Of a stretch of 64,000 bases of DNA, positions 37,419-51,000 are shown piece after piece. The first letter of the stretch is position 1, and each line of letters begins with the position of its first letter. A program made the translations under genes and the position numbers. The stretch is from Hippasteria phrygiana. Its lineage: Eukaryota; Echinodermata; Asteroidea; Valvatida; Goniasteridae. The notes beneath the pieces were generated by a model that was not told where the DNA came from, made no database searches, and was given only the letters and a program-made list of their open reading frames with translations. The DNA is taken from NCBI GenBank assembly GCA_037893225.1, contig JAZGUH010000117.1, positions 1,612,001 to 1,676,000 of the forward strand, given 5' to 3'.

Positions 37419-37530
37419 AGCAGGAACCAGTTTCAGTTTTGCAACTGCCCATTTTACGGGACCTTTGGGCATGATATTTTGGATGCGGTATAAACTGGGC
37501 CTGGGGTCAATGTAAATAATAAGGCAGTGG

Positions 37531-38045
37531 TTATTTTGCCGTGAACCGGCATCAGCTTATTTTAGCTATTTTACCGGGCACGGCACTGAACATGCGCAGT
37601 GAGTGTTTTAGGGAATTTTTACCATAACTGACGTATTTAGTCTGGTTCCATGCCTTCATTGTCATTCTGACTTCGTATTCATGAGATGAGAATCAGACCA
37701 AATGCAATTTCGGACTTTATTTTCATTAAAAAATCTTCCAGAGCCATGAATTAGAAGGAAAAAAAATGCTTATTATCTTCAATTAAATCAGGATTTAAGA
37801 GTACAAAAAAGAGTACAAAAAAGCAATTCTTACTTAAAAAAAAAAAAAAAAAAAAAAAAACAGGATAGCACTGTCACTTACGAGTCGCCAGCGTTAACCA
37901 CTCAACCACGTGCCAACTCAACAGGAAGAGCAGTTTATTGTTAAATATGAAGTTGAGCTCGCCAAGAAACGACTGACTGCGCATGCTCAGTGGATTTCAC
38001 GGCTGAATAGGGGTAAAAAGGCAAGACCAGTTCACGGCAAAATAA
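37531..38045. mobile_element. MITE with TTATTTTGCCGTGAAC ends
   Basis: 515 bp; ends TTATTTTGCCGTGAACCGG / CCAGTTCACGGCAAAATAA. The interior has inverted CTGAACATGCGCAGTG / CTGCGCATGCTCAGTG words and a 26-A run (37835-37860). Confidence 0.65.
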
Positions 38046-38939
38046 ACACTTCAAATAAATATACACTTTTACTAAACAGTAGAGCATTGCCATTGGCCCT
38101 ATAATTTATAATTGGCTTGGTTGGAATTTATCCAGTACTGGCTCTGTTGATGACAAATGTTAAAGGTAGTAGACATCATTTGCTTTTGTAGTAATCTTTA
38201 GAAATTAATAGATTTGGGGGTTAGTATTTTATAGCGTGCTAGCAAACACTGTAACACTGACTTGATTAAAGTTTTGTGCGCATAGATGCTGGGAAAACAG
38301 AGAAAACATTCTGTTCCTGTAGTCTGGTTCCCTGACCATACTTCAGACAAAACAGAGCAATTTATTGACGTCAGGAAATTATCAGGTTGGGGACCTAGAC
38401 TATTTTCAACAATTGTCAGCTGACAATCGTTGGAAACTGATATATAAATTTCCACTTTTCTTGAAAATGACAGCACACCAGGTGCCATGATTTCACAGGA
38501 TGCTTGAGACTGCTATTTACTTACAGTCTAGTATGGTATTTCGTAACAATTTAGTAGTTTTGTTTTTCTATTTTTGCAAATGTTGTATAGGCCTATAGCA
38601 AACAGCCGTTGGATATCGAGCCCCGAGGCGCGCGTAGTGCCGCTGGCCGATAATCGATCGGAAAACATCGTTCATGTTCAAAAATCCGCTCCATTACTTT
38701 GTACACAGCTGGTTTGTGCATGCACCGAGTTGCACGAAAAATTCATTTTTTTTTCGGGTTTAACTTGAGCATATTCTCATTTTGAGGGGATGAAAAGCTG
38801 CATGAATGACTGCTCTACCTTCAAGGTGAGTGTTTAGTTGATATATTCAGGGAAACGGAAGATATCGGCAAGATCTTAAACGACCCTAACGTACCCTATA
38901 GAATTACTTCCAGCTCTAATGGCGAATCTCACATGTCAT

Positions 38940-39113
38940 GAGCCTAGAGCTGGAATTTTCAAGCTAAGTTGCTGTATGCTTTTACGCGTAATGGGCCGTT
39001 CTATGTGAAGAGGGTGAAAAATGAAAGCTTATAAAATGGGCTTTCCCGCTATATATAAAACACTATTTTTCAAATTTTGCAACATAAGCGCCCTTTTTGC
39101 AGAGCGGGTCACA
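38940..39113. mobile_element. Diverged relative of the TGTGACCCGCTC MITE
   Basis: Shares CTGTATGC, TTTACGCGTAATGGGCC, GAGGGTGAAA and the terminal AGAGCGGGTCACA with the 445-bp family, but the centre is missing and the left end is not recognisable. Confidence 0.5.
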
Positions 39114-39484
39114 ATTATAAGGGAACAAAAATCCACTTTAAGGATATTGGAATTGCCAAACTATTTAGCGACATTTTAAGGTATGCCGTAGATAAAGGGC
39201 AGGGTTTTAGTTTTTGAGGGAAATGTTTGGGTAAGGTGACAATGAAGCCAACAAAATGCAATGCAAAAATAAAGATGGCGATCACCGCGACACACAGTAA
39301 ACAAGCAAAACCACATTGGTTCGCATGGCAACAGCCGTAAAGCGAGTATTTTCTGCTGCAATAAACTGTTCAAAATTACAAAAAAGATGTCAATAAAATT
39401 AAGAAAAGTCTGCTTTACTCCTTTAGGTTGAAAAAGTAATTTTGGAATGAGATAAAATACCCTTGACTCTGTTTTATTTCTCCA

Positions 39485-39609
39485 AAGACCATATCGCAAA
39501 TACCGCCTGGCTGAGACGTCACAATGGTTACAAGGGATTGTGGGAAGGAAATGGGAGCCCTTGGCCTTGCATGTAACGTCTCAACCAGGCGGTATTTGCA
39601 ATAAGGTCT
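39485..39609. mobile_element. Fold-back MITE (125 bp)
   Basis: Left arm AGACCATATCGCAAATACCG then CCTGGCTGAGACGT, right arm ACGTCTCAACCAGGCGGTAT then TTGCAATAAGGTCT. Arms of 34 bp with few mismatches. Confidence 0.7.
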
Positions 39610-40672
39610 AACGTTATGTCTGATCAAAACTAAAGACTAAAGACTAAAAGAGGCTTTTATACACTACACAATCGCCTGCTATACATGTAAGATGTACAAA
39701 GCTGTTTTCCTTGCTCTATCATGGATTTACAATGTGCCACAATATATGTAGAGTAGAGAGTAGAGTACAGTACAAACTACATGTACTACATTGACGTACG
39801 TTTAATTCTGCCATACTATGTACATGTACATGTATACTGCATGCACACAGCATCATGTGTGCTTGATCCTGTGATGTGCAACAACCAACATTGAACATGC
39901 ACTCGAAAATCTCTACGACTGACAATCCAATTTACGAAATTAAAACCAAGAGTCATCAAACAATGTAACAACTAAAATGATCTACGAGGATTTCAATCAT
40001 CAACTCATCCAGTGCTAACCGATAAATTCAATGTCATTCATTCAAATTTCATGAATTAAATTTCACTCACCAGCTCACACTGTCACAGTACATGTACATG
40101 TACTCATCCGTCCATTTCCCGCGGTAGCGTAAAAAAAAAACCAAGACTCACACGTACACTGGTACGCTGGGCGTGCGCACGTAATTAGAATAAGGTTATG
40201 GATATTCATAAACAAGTTCTGAGTGTAGATGGATGCAACTGCAGTGCACGCGCCACACAGTACACAGACGCTTCAAAATGTATACACATGTGTACATGTA
40301 CTTTACGCGTACTGAATTCATTCAAACGAACCGTGCAATTATATATAATGTTATCACAAAGCCGAGCTAGCTGCATGGAAAAGGTGAAATATGGGGGTAA
40401 CGTTCACCGCGTGGTGTGGAGATCAAAGTCTGCATCGCGAGTACTATTAGTCAATCGCATATCATCGCGCGTACCGTTGTTGACGTTTCCTACCTCCATG
40501 GTTGAGGGGAGGGGTGGGGGAGCGGGCCTAGGGTGATGTCGAGTAGATTTGGAAACGGCACAACTAAATCAATGTACATGTACATGCAATGCAAGTAACT
40601 TTTTATTTAATTAATTAATTTATTAATGTATTATTGTTGTTTGGTTTTGTTTTTTGGTTTGTTTTTTTTAGA

Positions 40673-40773
40673 GGGGGGGGGGGGGGGGGGGGGGCCACTT
40701 TTTTCCCCAACAAAGTGCCCCGAAACATTTTGCATCCTCAACTGACGTCCGATGGGCGGCACGCCGGTCTGGT

Positions 40774-40824
<51 letters not shown>
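40673..40824. repeat. Long poly-G runs (G22 and G51)
   Basis: Uninterrupted G at 40673-40694 and 40774-40824, separated by 79 bp of ordinary sequence. The second is exceptionally long and its real length is uncertain. Confidence 0.85.
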
Positions 40825-40825
<1 letters not shown>

Positions 40826-40966
40826 GGCCCAAGGACTCTATACGACGTTGGTGGCGCGAGTTGAATTCTGCATTACAGGCTTAAAACAGGACCAATGACT
40901 GTTTATGAAACCGTGTTCGCGTCCTCATTAACTGTCCGCCTTAATGCGCCTATCATTAACCCCCAC

Positions 40967-41657
40967 CCCCCCCCCCCCCCCCCTCCCCCCGGGCTGCCCA
41001 CACCCAAGATGAGGGATTGTCACTTTTGAAGTGAACCAAATTCACACCCCATGGGCAAAATTTTAGTGACAATCCCCGACATACACTATGTTTTAACTTC
41101 TGATGATAGGGAAAACAATGGCAAAATGAGTGACCCAAATCCCCACCTTGGGGCTTGAAAAAACGTGACCGAACCCCTAGCGGGGGGGGCCGGGGGGGGG
41201 GGGGGGGGGCAATTGATAGGCGCATAATGCAGACACATGGGAGTGTCATTTAGACCTCGATACACCCCCAAAAAAAAAAAAAACACAAAGTCAACTTTTT
41301 CATGTTTAGTTTTGTTTTGGTTTGGTTCGCTTTATTATATTATATTAAAGAATCGGTCAGAGCGGACGGTTGATATGCATCCCGTTCGGAAATTGTGTTC
41401 GTCCCCCTTCATGTTATTTTGCCGGAACTAAAACTTGGGATCATTTATGGCTATTTTTAATATCTGGTACGAAAACTTGATTGGTACCCCTTCCCCCACC
41501 CGCTGACAAAACAAACAAACATTCCTTAGGGCATTTTATGTACATGTACCTGGAAGAACATTGGGGAATTTCGTTGTACAATGTACAGGTACATCTCCCA
41601 GCCCCAGCCCCAGCCCCAGCCCCCGCCCGCCCGCCCCCCGCCCCCCCCCCCCCCCCC
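40967..41657. repeat. Cluster of G and C homopolymers just downstream of SAFB
   Basis: C-runs at about 40967-40983 and 41641-41657, G18 at 41192-41209, and a CAGCCC tandem at 41599-41625. The C-rich strand faces the SAFB 3' end. No genes. Confidence 0.75.
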
Positions 41658-41849
41658 AATCCCGGAGTGAGAACTTTAGCCGGACTAAAACGAAACATAA
41701 CAGGAAAACAAACCGACAGGCAACTTACATGTACAAAAATAGGGCAAAAAATGAAACCAACATCTTCAAACCTTGTCCCATACATTTCTCTGAAAGCAAG
41801 CTCTTTTAATTCACAAGCCTGTAATATGTGATATCTTGAAACAACAAAA

Positions 41850-43112
41850 TCTACGGTAAAAATACTGTTTTATTTAATGTATCACTAAAAGCCACGTTGT
41901 TAGAATGCATACATTCATTATGAAACACGAGAAAGGGAATCTGCGTTAGGGCGATACAAACTTTTGCCAGGATGGATTCAAAAGCTAAGTGTTGTACAGA
42001 AGGTATAGGTGCAAACATTTTTGGGTTGATTTCTACAATGATCCACAGTTAAGTATTTCATTCTATCATTTTCTGAACAGTCGAATCCAGCTGGTCAAAT
42101 CTCCCAATTAAATTTTGTTAACAGTCGAACTTTAGCAGAACAGCAAGTATCAACTTCTAAAATCAGCAAGAAATGAACTCCATTTAAAAAAAAAAATCAA
42201 ACAAAACCTAAAAATAAGCATCTGCCACATACCAACCCCTTCATGATTTTGTACAGTTCAAAAACAAAACAAAAAACAAACAAAAGCAAAATCATGCAGA
42301 ATCTTGCATTATTTTTGAAAGATTCCGTTTCCAATACATGAACCTCTATGGGATTTAAAGTTTACAAATGCATTGTGGACACAGAAATTGACAAGAAATA
42401 TGGAATAAAAACCAAACACTTTTTCACAACAAGGATCTAAAAATATCTGAAAAGTAAAGTTTCATGTACATGTAGAATTATTCATCTACTTGGTGGCTTA
42501 ATTACAAAGTTTTAATTTTCTTTATATTCTCTAACATTTTAAAGTTAAATCCACACAAGTATTTTTTTTAACTCCATTACTTGAGAAAAACATCGGATAA
42601 TATACAACACATTACGACTTCCCATGAATCTATAGCTTTATCAGGTTCAAGTCGAAACTCCTCCTATAAGTTCAAAGTAAATGATTTTCAATATTTTTTG
42701 TTGCATTTAACACACTACATGTACTCTACAATACTACATTATACGAGACCATGAATTACACTTTGCATTAAAAAAATGTGAATAGATGTACAGTGCACCA
42801 TACTGGAAATTCACATAAATATACAAGATATAAAGTTACACTATCACAAAAATAACAAAAACAAAGCCAAATTCAAAAAGATTGTAATTATCAACCAAAA
42901 CACTTCCACTTGCTTCCCAACGTACATTTCATCTTAACAGCACTGACTGCTTGGGTCAAGTGAATTCTTAATGAACAATATGAACAACATGCATCATCAA
43001 AGTGAATTTCAGAGACACTTCTTTTACTGAACGTGACTTCTAATCCTAAATGATAGATTTGCTGTAAAAAAAAATTGTTACAACTGATCTCGGACACTAT
43101 TGGTGCAGCTGT
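41850..43112 (-). other. SAFB: 3'UTR of the SAFB-like gene with poly(A) signal
   Basis: AT-rich sequence directly after the stop with no long open frame and no recognisable repeat. The first clear AATAAA in the minus orientation is the complement of 41869-41874, giving a 3'UTR of about 1.25 kb. The cleavage position is inferred only from this hexamer. Confidence 0.6.
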
Positions 43113-45010
43113 TTAGTAGCGACGCATGGCAAAGCGGCCATCACTCTGTGAGGATCGATGGCGGTCCATGGAACCCCCACCACCAGAGCTTCCTACACCC
43201 ATTTGATTGCCCATGTAAGAGCCACCTCCTCCACCACTCAAGGGCACCTGCTGAATCATGCCCACTCCGCCTCCAAGACCACCACTGACACTGCCCCCGC
43301 TGATGAAGGGACCTGACATCGATGGGCTATTAAGAAGTGAACTGATTGGTTGGCTCTGATTCATCAGGGTAGAGATGTGGGAAGTGCCTGGCATGACAAG
43401 CGAACTGGACCCACGATTCATCGAAGCATCCATGTTGCTTGGACCCCAGCTGGAGTCTTGGATGGGTGGAGTGCCCAAGAGACTGCCGCGGTGAGAATGA
43501 TCTGTGCCCCTCGCCATCTGATCATCTCGGCCCCCCGAACGGCCATCACCACTCCAATTGTTCCCCTGCCCACGCTCGTAGTTTTGGGAACGGTTGTCAC
43601 GATCGTAAGAGCGATCTCCACCACGTTGATTAGACTTCCAGTCAGAATGACTACCAGATGACCGCCCCCCTGGTCCCGACATGGCTGTATCACGATTGCC
43701 CTTCCAATTATCACGAGAATCCCCTCCATGGGATCCGCCGATTCTTGACTGAGCCTGATGAGACGAATCACGAGACCTGTCTCCTCTATCAACATCTCTG
43801 TCTCGACTACGGTGGCTGTCTCGGACGTTGCTAGGATGACCACCATCTCTACCCCCATAGGATTGTGTATGTCCACCCCTGGACTGCCCCTGCCCTCCTT
43901 GGTAACGGTCACCTTGATTTTGTGGTGGGCCCCGGCGATCATCTCTCATGTTGCCTTCTCCTCGGGAATCTCTTCTAGGCTCATTCCTAGGAGGTTGCCT
44001 CTGAGATGTATCCATCCTCCTGGCAGGCTGATCGTGGCGTTTCACCCCATCATCCCGACGGAAATTGTCTGATCCACGCCTCTGGCCATCATCCCGTCTT
44101 TGCTGCTGCGGTGGAGGTGGTTCTTCGCGTCGCTGGGGTGGTCCGCGTCGTGGCGGGTCATCTCGTTTCACCGGCTCATTCCTGTTTTGGGGACGTTGAC
44201 GGTTATCGTCTCGGCGAGGTTCATCCCTTTTTGCTTGGTCGTTGCGTTTTTGTGGCACAGGGAACTTGTTGATGGGTGGCTGATTATCACGACGTGGACC
44301 CGAATCTATCTGCCTCGTGTCACGACGGTTGAACCGATCTGGCGGCCTTTCTGGATTGACCATGTGTGTGCTTATCCCCATACCGCCCCTGTTCTGACCG
44401 TTGTTGCTGAAATCTCCTCTACCCTGTGGCCCACCAGCTGGAGGCCTACGCTTCTGATCTCCCATGTAGGGATCTACATCGCGAGGTGCCATATTTCGCG
44501 TATCCAGAGACCTCTTCAAGTTGGCTGTGCGCTCGGCAGCTATCCGCAACTGCATCTCCATCTGCCGGGTCTGTTCCAGCTCCCGCTGCAGGTTCTCCCT
44601 CTCTTGCTGCAGCTTCATCTTCTCCCACTCGATACTCTGCCGCTCTAGCTTCTCCTGCTGCTGGGCAATGCGCAGCTGCTCCCGGCCATGGCGTAGCTGC
44701 TCCTCCTGTTCTCGTTGGCGACGTCTGATCATCTCCCGTTCCCGGCGAAGGGCGTCCTGGCGCTCTCGTTCCCTGCGGCGCTCCATCTCACGTTGGTCTC
44801 GCTCCCGCTTGCGCTGTCTCTCCCGCATGCGCTGCTCCTTGATCTTGTCCAGGGACAAGATGTCCTTGCGGTCTTTGGGGTCATGTTTGTCTTTTTCGGT
44901 GGTGCTGGATCGGGAACTAGGAGGACGTGCTGCATCTTTCTCCTCCTCCTTATCTGTGGATTCGTCCTGGGTGTCAGCTTTGGAACCATCAGCTGGTTTG
45001 TCATCAGTTG
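43113..45010 (-). CDS. SAFB: SAFB-like exon 12: Arg/Glu helix and RG/Gly-rich tail
   Basis: 1898 nt including stop TAA at 43115-43113; acceptor TGCCTTTCAG. It encodes residues 537-1168: the family signature [12 protein letters not shown], a long RER/REQ-rich stretch likely to form a single charged helix (about 590-725), then an Arg/Asp/Gln/Gly-rich tail with many RG and RD pairs, a Gly/Ser-rich segment (about 1090-1155) and the C-terminus RFAMRRY. The terminal RRY is shared with vertebrate SAFB. The high GC and repetitive codons generate long antisense open frames that are not genes. Confidence 0.95.
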
Positions 45011-48000
45011 CTGAAAGGCAAAAGTAACATTCAATTAGACAGACGGCAGCAACAACAATGGCAACAATGTACGTTACTTTCATGATTTGTCACACTGAAT
45101 ACACAACTGATCCTTTTGCAGTCATTCAAATCTCACTGTGGTCAGCTCATTGCAATTATTTTCTTAGGTCACCTAGCACACACTGTCCCAATGAGTATGC
45201 AAGGCAATAACACCAGTGTTACTCCTATCAACCAATGTTTTACCCATCTAAACCACATGGCAACCAGAATTTATTAATGTGTAACCAACCTGTCTGCTTT
45301 GCATCATCCGCAGGTGTCTCATCCTTTTCGTCACCTTCTTTGACGTCCTGCTTTGCAGCCTCGGTTTCTTTCTTCTCGGCGGGTGCCTTCTCACCCTTAG
45401 TCTCGGGGGCTGCTGCTGCTGTTGTTGCTGTTGCTGTTGCAGCTTTCTCATCCTTCTTAGCCACCTCGACAGTACTCTTGGCATCTTTAGCCTCGGCCTT
45501 CTCTGCAGGCTTCTTCTCAGCTTTGTCTTTTCTCTCTGGCGAGGGCTCCTTCTTACGGCCAGACACCCCCGATGCTGATGCAACAGGGATCATGTTGGAG
45601 CGTGCCTGAGAGAAATAAGTTAGGAGACACAAATGAGGCTACAATATCACAAAGGTTTTTCATGAAGAGCTTTTCTCATTCTTTTTTAAGTATTCTCATC
45701 AGTCGGCAACACATTTCTCTCACAAGTTTGACAAATTTTAACAGGAAGAGAAAATCTGACATTTTGTTGAGAATCTCACATGATAAACATAGTTGTTACA
45801 AATTTATAATTAAACAAGACTAACTGAACAGAAAAGGCACTGGTCTCATCCACAACTGCACATCAAAATTAGACATGAATCCTTGATTGTTTAAATGACC
45901 TCTTTAAACTTCACTGCATAGAGTTTTTACCTTCTTGAACTGTAACTTCACCAGAACTGGACTTCTCACCTATCCACAAGTTCAAAAGGTATCTGCACTC
46001 CATTTTTTTTTTTATTAATCAGCTAAATGCAACAACTCACCCTCTCAACATGGATGGTGCGTCCGTGCAGCTCGGTACGGTGAAGATGGTTAATGGCTTT
46101 AGCCGCCTCAGAGCTGGATGACATGGACACAAAGCCATAGCAGAAGGCTCTAGGACCCCTGGCATTGGTCACTACCTTGGCACCTACCACCTGTGCGGAG
46201 AACAAACACCTTGTGTCAGTCGATGCAAACAATTGCTGTATTAAAAGGCGTTCCACAGTTGGACATTGGTATCTGAAATGGCTTTGCTATTCCCAGTTTC
46301 AATGGAATTGGGAACCTACCTAATCTTGTACTCAGACACAATAGAGATTATATTTGGATTACCTAAGGTGTGAATGCACGAACTAACAACATTGACAGTT
46401 ATCAAAGCATTAGTCACATTATAACATGTGCATTCTAATTGAAAACCCTCTTTGAACACTTCCACTACTATATCTCCCACGCACCACTAACATTTGCCTA
46501 CAGGATATTACCTATGTTAAGTGCACAGATCTAACACTTTTGCAATGACAAGCACTCCAAAATATGCCATCTAATAGCACGGAATGACTACTAATAGGGG
46601 GGATCTGTTTTCATATTGGCGCTTCATATTGAAGAACACGCTGTGGGATTTTCAAACACGAATTTTCCTCACAAATATTGTAATTGTTAAACACATGTCT
46701 TGCGGAAGTGATGTCTGTATGGAACAAGCCCTGCTAAATTAAAGGGACACATTGACTTCAAATGTCAAGAAATTTTGCTATTCGGAAATGTTCCTTATCT
46801 TTTATAAGAGTTGTTCATGCAAAACAACACGTATAATGTTTTTGTAATTAGTGAGTAGTGATTACAAAACAAAAAATTTGCCTCCGACCCCTGACATCTG
46901 ACCCGCGAAACAGACTTATTTCCAGTACTAAATACCACCGTCTAAATAATGCGAAAAATACGCTGTAAGAGTTTTTAAGCTGGCGCCGCAGCCAGTGGCC
47001 TTGTAAACCTATCAGATGATCGCCAGGCACCATTCTCTACCTCGCGACACATATTGCCAGTGCTGCGCGCCGTGCCACAGTAGAACTACATCAAAATGGA
47101 TCAACAGAACGTACCTCAACCAGCTGCGACTGGAAATACGACTGGTGAACACGGTCCACCATTTTGTGGAGTCAAAAATTTGGTTCTACAAAATGGCGGA
47201 CCGTTGTCACGAAAATAAACAACCACCACGCAATTTGAAGGGATAGTTATGTGAATCTTTATATTCTACTTTTAAAAAAAGCTTCCCAACCATATCCATT
47301 TCAGTTTTATAGCCCAAATTGCAAAATCCAAAGCAATGTGTCCCTTTAATGTTTGATAATGAATTGATGTCAAAGGATAATTTTGAAAGAATATAAAAGC
47401 CAAACTATAACAAAGCATGTCAACAAAAGAGGGTTGAAAATGACTGCGATTGCAAGAGTCCTCGTCTTATAGTGCACGACCTGGTTGTGATCACCTTAAC
47501 TGTGTGTGGACCAGACCAACATGTGCTGCAGCTAAACAATGAGTTGTCAATCAAATGCACCAGCTGCTAAGCAGGGGAGGAGCTTGGCCACCCTTGCCTT
47601 TTTTTTGCTCGAAGCGTGGGCAATAGTCGAAACAGCTGCGGGATGCACGCAGCATGGCAAAATCCAATGTCCGGCGATTATTCATTATCGGGACCACTTT
47701 CCAACCACTACGTTTGCTGGCAACTTCCAAATAGATAAACGAGGACATCATTTAAACTTCACTGATAACATGTTGGAAAAGAATCGAGTCATTACAGTTG
47801 CAGACAGCTTTTTATTTCGGCTCAACTTCCAATTCAACATTTTTGCTGTTACTGGGCGCCGCCATCTTAGTCAAGTGGTCATGACAATTGATCTCATGAC
47901 AAGTAAACTACTAATCGATAGAGCCACTCCCCAACATGTAAATAATAGAACTGTTATTAGGTGGTGCACCCTCAAAATCCTGTAAAAACTGGCAGGCAAC

Positions 48001-51000
48001 GGACTTGGCAGAACCAAGAACTTGTGACCACCTTGGCTTGCCAGAAAGCACATGGGACAAGAGTTACACCCACCTTTCCATACTTGCTGAAGGAAGCCTT
48101 CAGGTCAGCTGCCCGGGTGTTCCTGGACAAGTTGCTCACCCACAGATTACGGCCGGAGGTGGTTCCTGAACTGCCCGAGCTAGGACGAGATGACCCAGAG
48201 CCACGACGATCTAGAGAAAGAATCGGAAATTTGTAGTCAAGGCTTTTTTTAGGAGCAGTGTGGCCTAGGAGTCCAGCACATCTCACTCAAGATCACCAAC
48301 TTCGCAGACTGCAGGTCTGTAACCAGTTGCTTGAGTTGTTGCACTGGACAATGTGTCACTTATTGCTTCAGTCTGACCCAAGGTCACTCATACCCACCAT
48401 CCCAACAAAGCATCAAATTCCATCTTATGAATAGTTTGGTTGCGGTACCCACTGCTACATTGGATTCAAACCAACCAGCCAGCCAACTCCGGCAAGCTCG
48501 GTGGTCGAGTGGCAAGACGTCTGCACTAGAAAGCAGGAGGTCATGGGTTCGAGTCCCGCTCGAGTGATTTTTTTCTCCAAATAATCTGTTGGGACAACAA
48601 TATTAAACCTGGACCAACAGTCTACACTTTTGAACGCTTTGAATGTAGAAGCACATAGCAAGGTCACGGTTAGCTACCTGCAAGGCTTTGCATTTCTTTC
48701 ACAATATTTTGTGAAAGAGGAGATTCGCCAGTAACCATGGATAGGGCCTTGGGTATAAGCAAACAGCCAAAGTAAATGGGCACTCATGACGGGAAACTTG
48801 CTTGTGTTTGAGTAAACCCTTAAAATAACAGCAACTTAATTTAACTTCCATTTTGAAAATTTAGGTCTATACACCAACCTTTTTCATCCTTAGAGGTTGG
48901 AGACCGTCCGGAGGAACTAGAGCTGTGAAAAAAATTTGGGAAAAGTGTTAGACAAAAATGGCGAACATTACGTATTTACAAAGACTGACCCCTTTTTTTC
49001 CCAGTTAAATCAGCACTTGTATTTTTCCTCCTTTCTACTTACCTCTACCACATGAACAAAATATTGGTGCAGCATATCTAACAAAGCTCATCTAGAGGTT
49101 GAACAGAAGCAAAAGACGTGAGTTTTATCCATTCAAAATTATTTTACTCCAGGAAAAAAGCGTATTCAAGACATCACTTTACTGAGAATAGAAACAAATA
49201 CTTGTACAATCTGAAGTGTTAGTACAGCTAGTAAAAAAAAAAAAAAAGCTTCCAAATTAATCTTTCCATTGTAGATAAATCAACACAGCTTTGACAATTT
49301 CTCTCTTATTTTAATAGAAACAGTGCGCCCCATTCCTTAATGCTTATTAGTTAAACACAAAGCCACACAAAAACAGTGAATCAGACACAGCCACTCAACA
49401 GCACAAATTGACGTAATGCTGGAGCAAGGCCCTGGACAAGTGACACAGGTAGGACACTTCACGAGATGAACGCACCACTTCAATGGCACATGAAGTTCTT
49501 AGCTCTCGCATTTTCACAAGCCGACTGTTTTTATGCACGACTAATTTTATTCATGGATTTGTGGTGTATTCATAAACTAAGTGTCCGTCATGAAATGACC
49601 TTGGATAAGGACTTGTTTTAATAATCACATTACACTGCACATCAAATGATTATCGCAAATCGACCAAAACCAATTTCGTATCCAACATTTGGGTAAAACT
49701 GCACAAAGTGCATGTGAATTTTCCATCAGTAGTCAGTAAAAATGAAGCTAATTTGCATACTGTATCAGCAAAGACTTGAGCTCCAGCCGTCAAGTATCTC
49801 TCCCATGGTGAAAGCATTTTTTTTGTCATCAACTTTGGGCAACTGGTGGAAAGATATTTGTCAAGGCCTAAGCGGTCAACTTCAGGGATTGGTCTCCAGT
49901 CATCTTCTCCCCTGAATTAACCCCTCATGGAAGACTCTGGAATCCTCATCATAAATGCCTCTACCCAGTCACGCACAGGGGCCTCAACAGTTGAAAGGTA
50001 GAGAACCCCACATCTATTGAACTATAATATTAACTGCTTGCTAGAAGGTGCATCGACAGATGGATGAAGTAAACAATGTTTTGCCCATCAGGGCTGTTGG
50101 GTGCAAAACATCAATTGGGGTCCATTTTAAATCTCCATGGCCTCCCAAGTGAGCAAAAAAGTAAGCAGATTTCCAAGCATTTTAAAGAATTATGTCTGCC
50201 GGCGTTTAACATCAAAGATGCTCTTTAGCATGATTGGGTATTCTAGCTAATATCAGTAAATGATATCAAGAATCAGCATGACTAACAAACCTTTTGCTGC
50301 GTACATTCACAGTTCCTGCTGAGGTGCTCCTCTTGTCTGCGCTTGAATCCTTGCCGGTGGAGGTTGCCTTAGTGGGTGTGGTCTTCTCCTCACCCTTCTC
50401 ATCTTTCTTGGCATCGCCCGCTGGGCTCTTATCGCTTTTGTCGGTCTTTTCTGGTGACTCCACCTCCCCCTTCTGCCCCTCCCCCTTGGCCTCGGCCAAC
50501 TTGTTATCGTCGGCTTGGGTTGCCCCTTCACCCTCTTCTGACTTCTTAGGAGTGGTGGATTCAGCAAGCTCTTCGTCCAGCTCCGACATGAAAGGCTCAT
50601 CGACATGGACTACAAGGGACTCGCTACCCTCCCCCTTGGTATCTAAAGACGTATCCTGTGGTAAAGAATCCTCAGCGTCCGCTGGCTTGGAATCTTCTGC
50701 CTCAGGGACCGAGGAGTCTGCTGCTTCCATTTTATCCTGATTGCTACTTGCTGAAAGGGGTTAGGCAATAATGGTGAGCACATTTTTTTGAAAAGTAACA
50801 CATGGCATCGTCCAAAAATATGGCTTTTTTGAGCTTCAGCCAACATTCTGAAGGCTGGAACAGTCGCAAAGGTCCAGAAGGGCAAATACCTCATGAGAAT
50901 CTCAGCAGAGGTTAAACCATTGCACATTCTGACTTCCAGAATATTCTAGGACATAAATCTAACAATGAAATGTTTACTGTAAGAAGATATTTGAAAGGCT

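Larger units (their letters stand above)
35786..40672. other. Intergenic with MITEs
   Basis: MITEs at 36553, 36950, 37531, 38940 and 39485. 39118-39300 is a relative of the sequence around 59100-59640 in SAFB intron 1. 40120-40520 is CpG-rich; on its minus strand an ATG in good context (CAACCATGG, 40500) opens only about 31 codons, so it is not called a gene. Confidence 0.4.

Noticed and set aside
40198..40536. 112-codon plus-strand frame in a CpG-rich patch
   Set aside because: No domain or conserved pattern; it ends in a Gly-rich purine tract and lacks splice partners.
43350..45027. Several 100-180-codon plus-strand open frames
   Set aside because: They are antisense shadows of the GC-rich, Arg/Glu/Gly-rich SAFB exon 12.
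44446..45083. SAFB exon 12 starting at ATG 45083 with a signal-peptide-like start
   Set aside because: The upstream hydrophobic stretch belongs to the intron; a clean acceptor at 45012-45011 gives the phase required by exon 11.
47539..47985. 148-codon plus-strand frame in SAFB intron 9
   Set aside because: No recognisable domain, no splice or promoter context, and composition like the surrounding intron; likely chance.
48494..48568. Functional tRNA-Ser gene
   Set aside because: A base is missing in the anticodon stem and the acceptor and T stems mispair; better explained as a SINE head.
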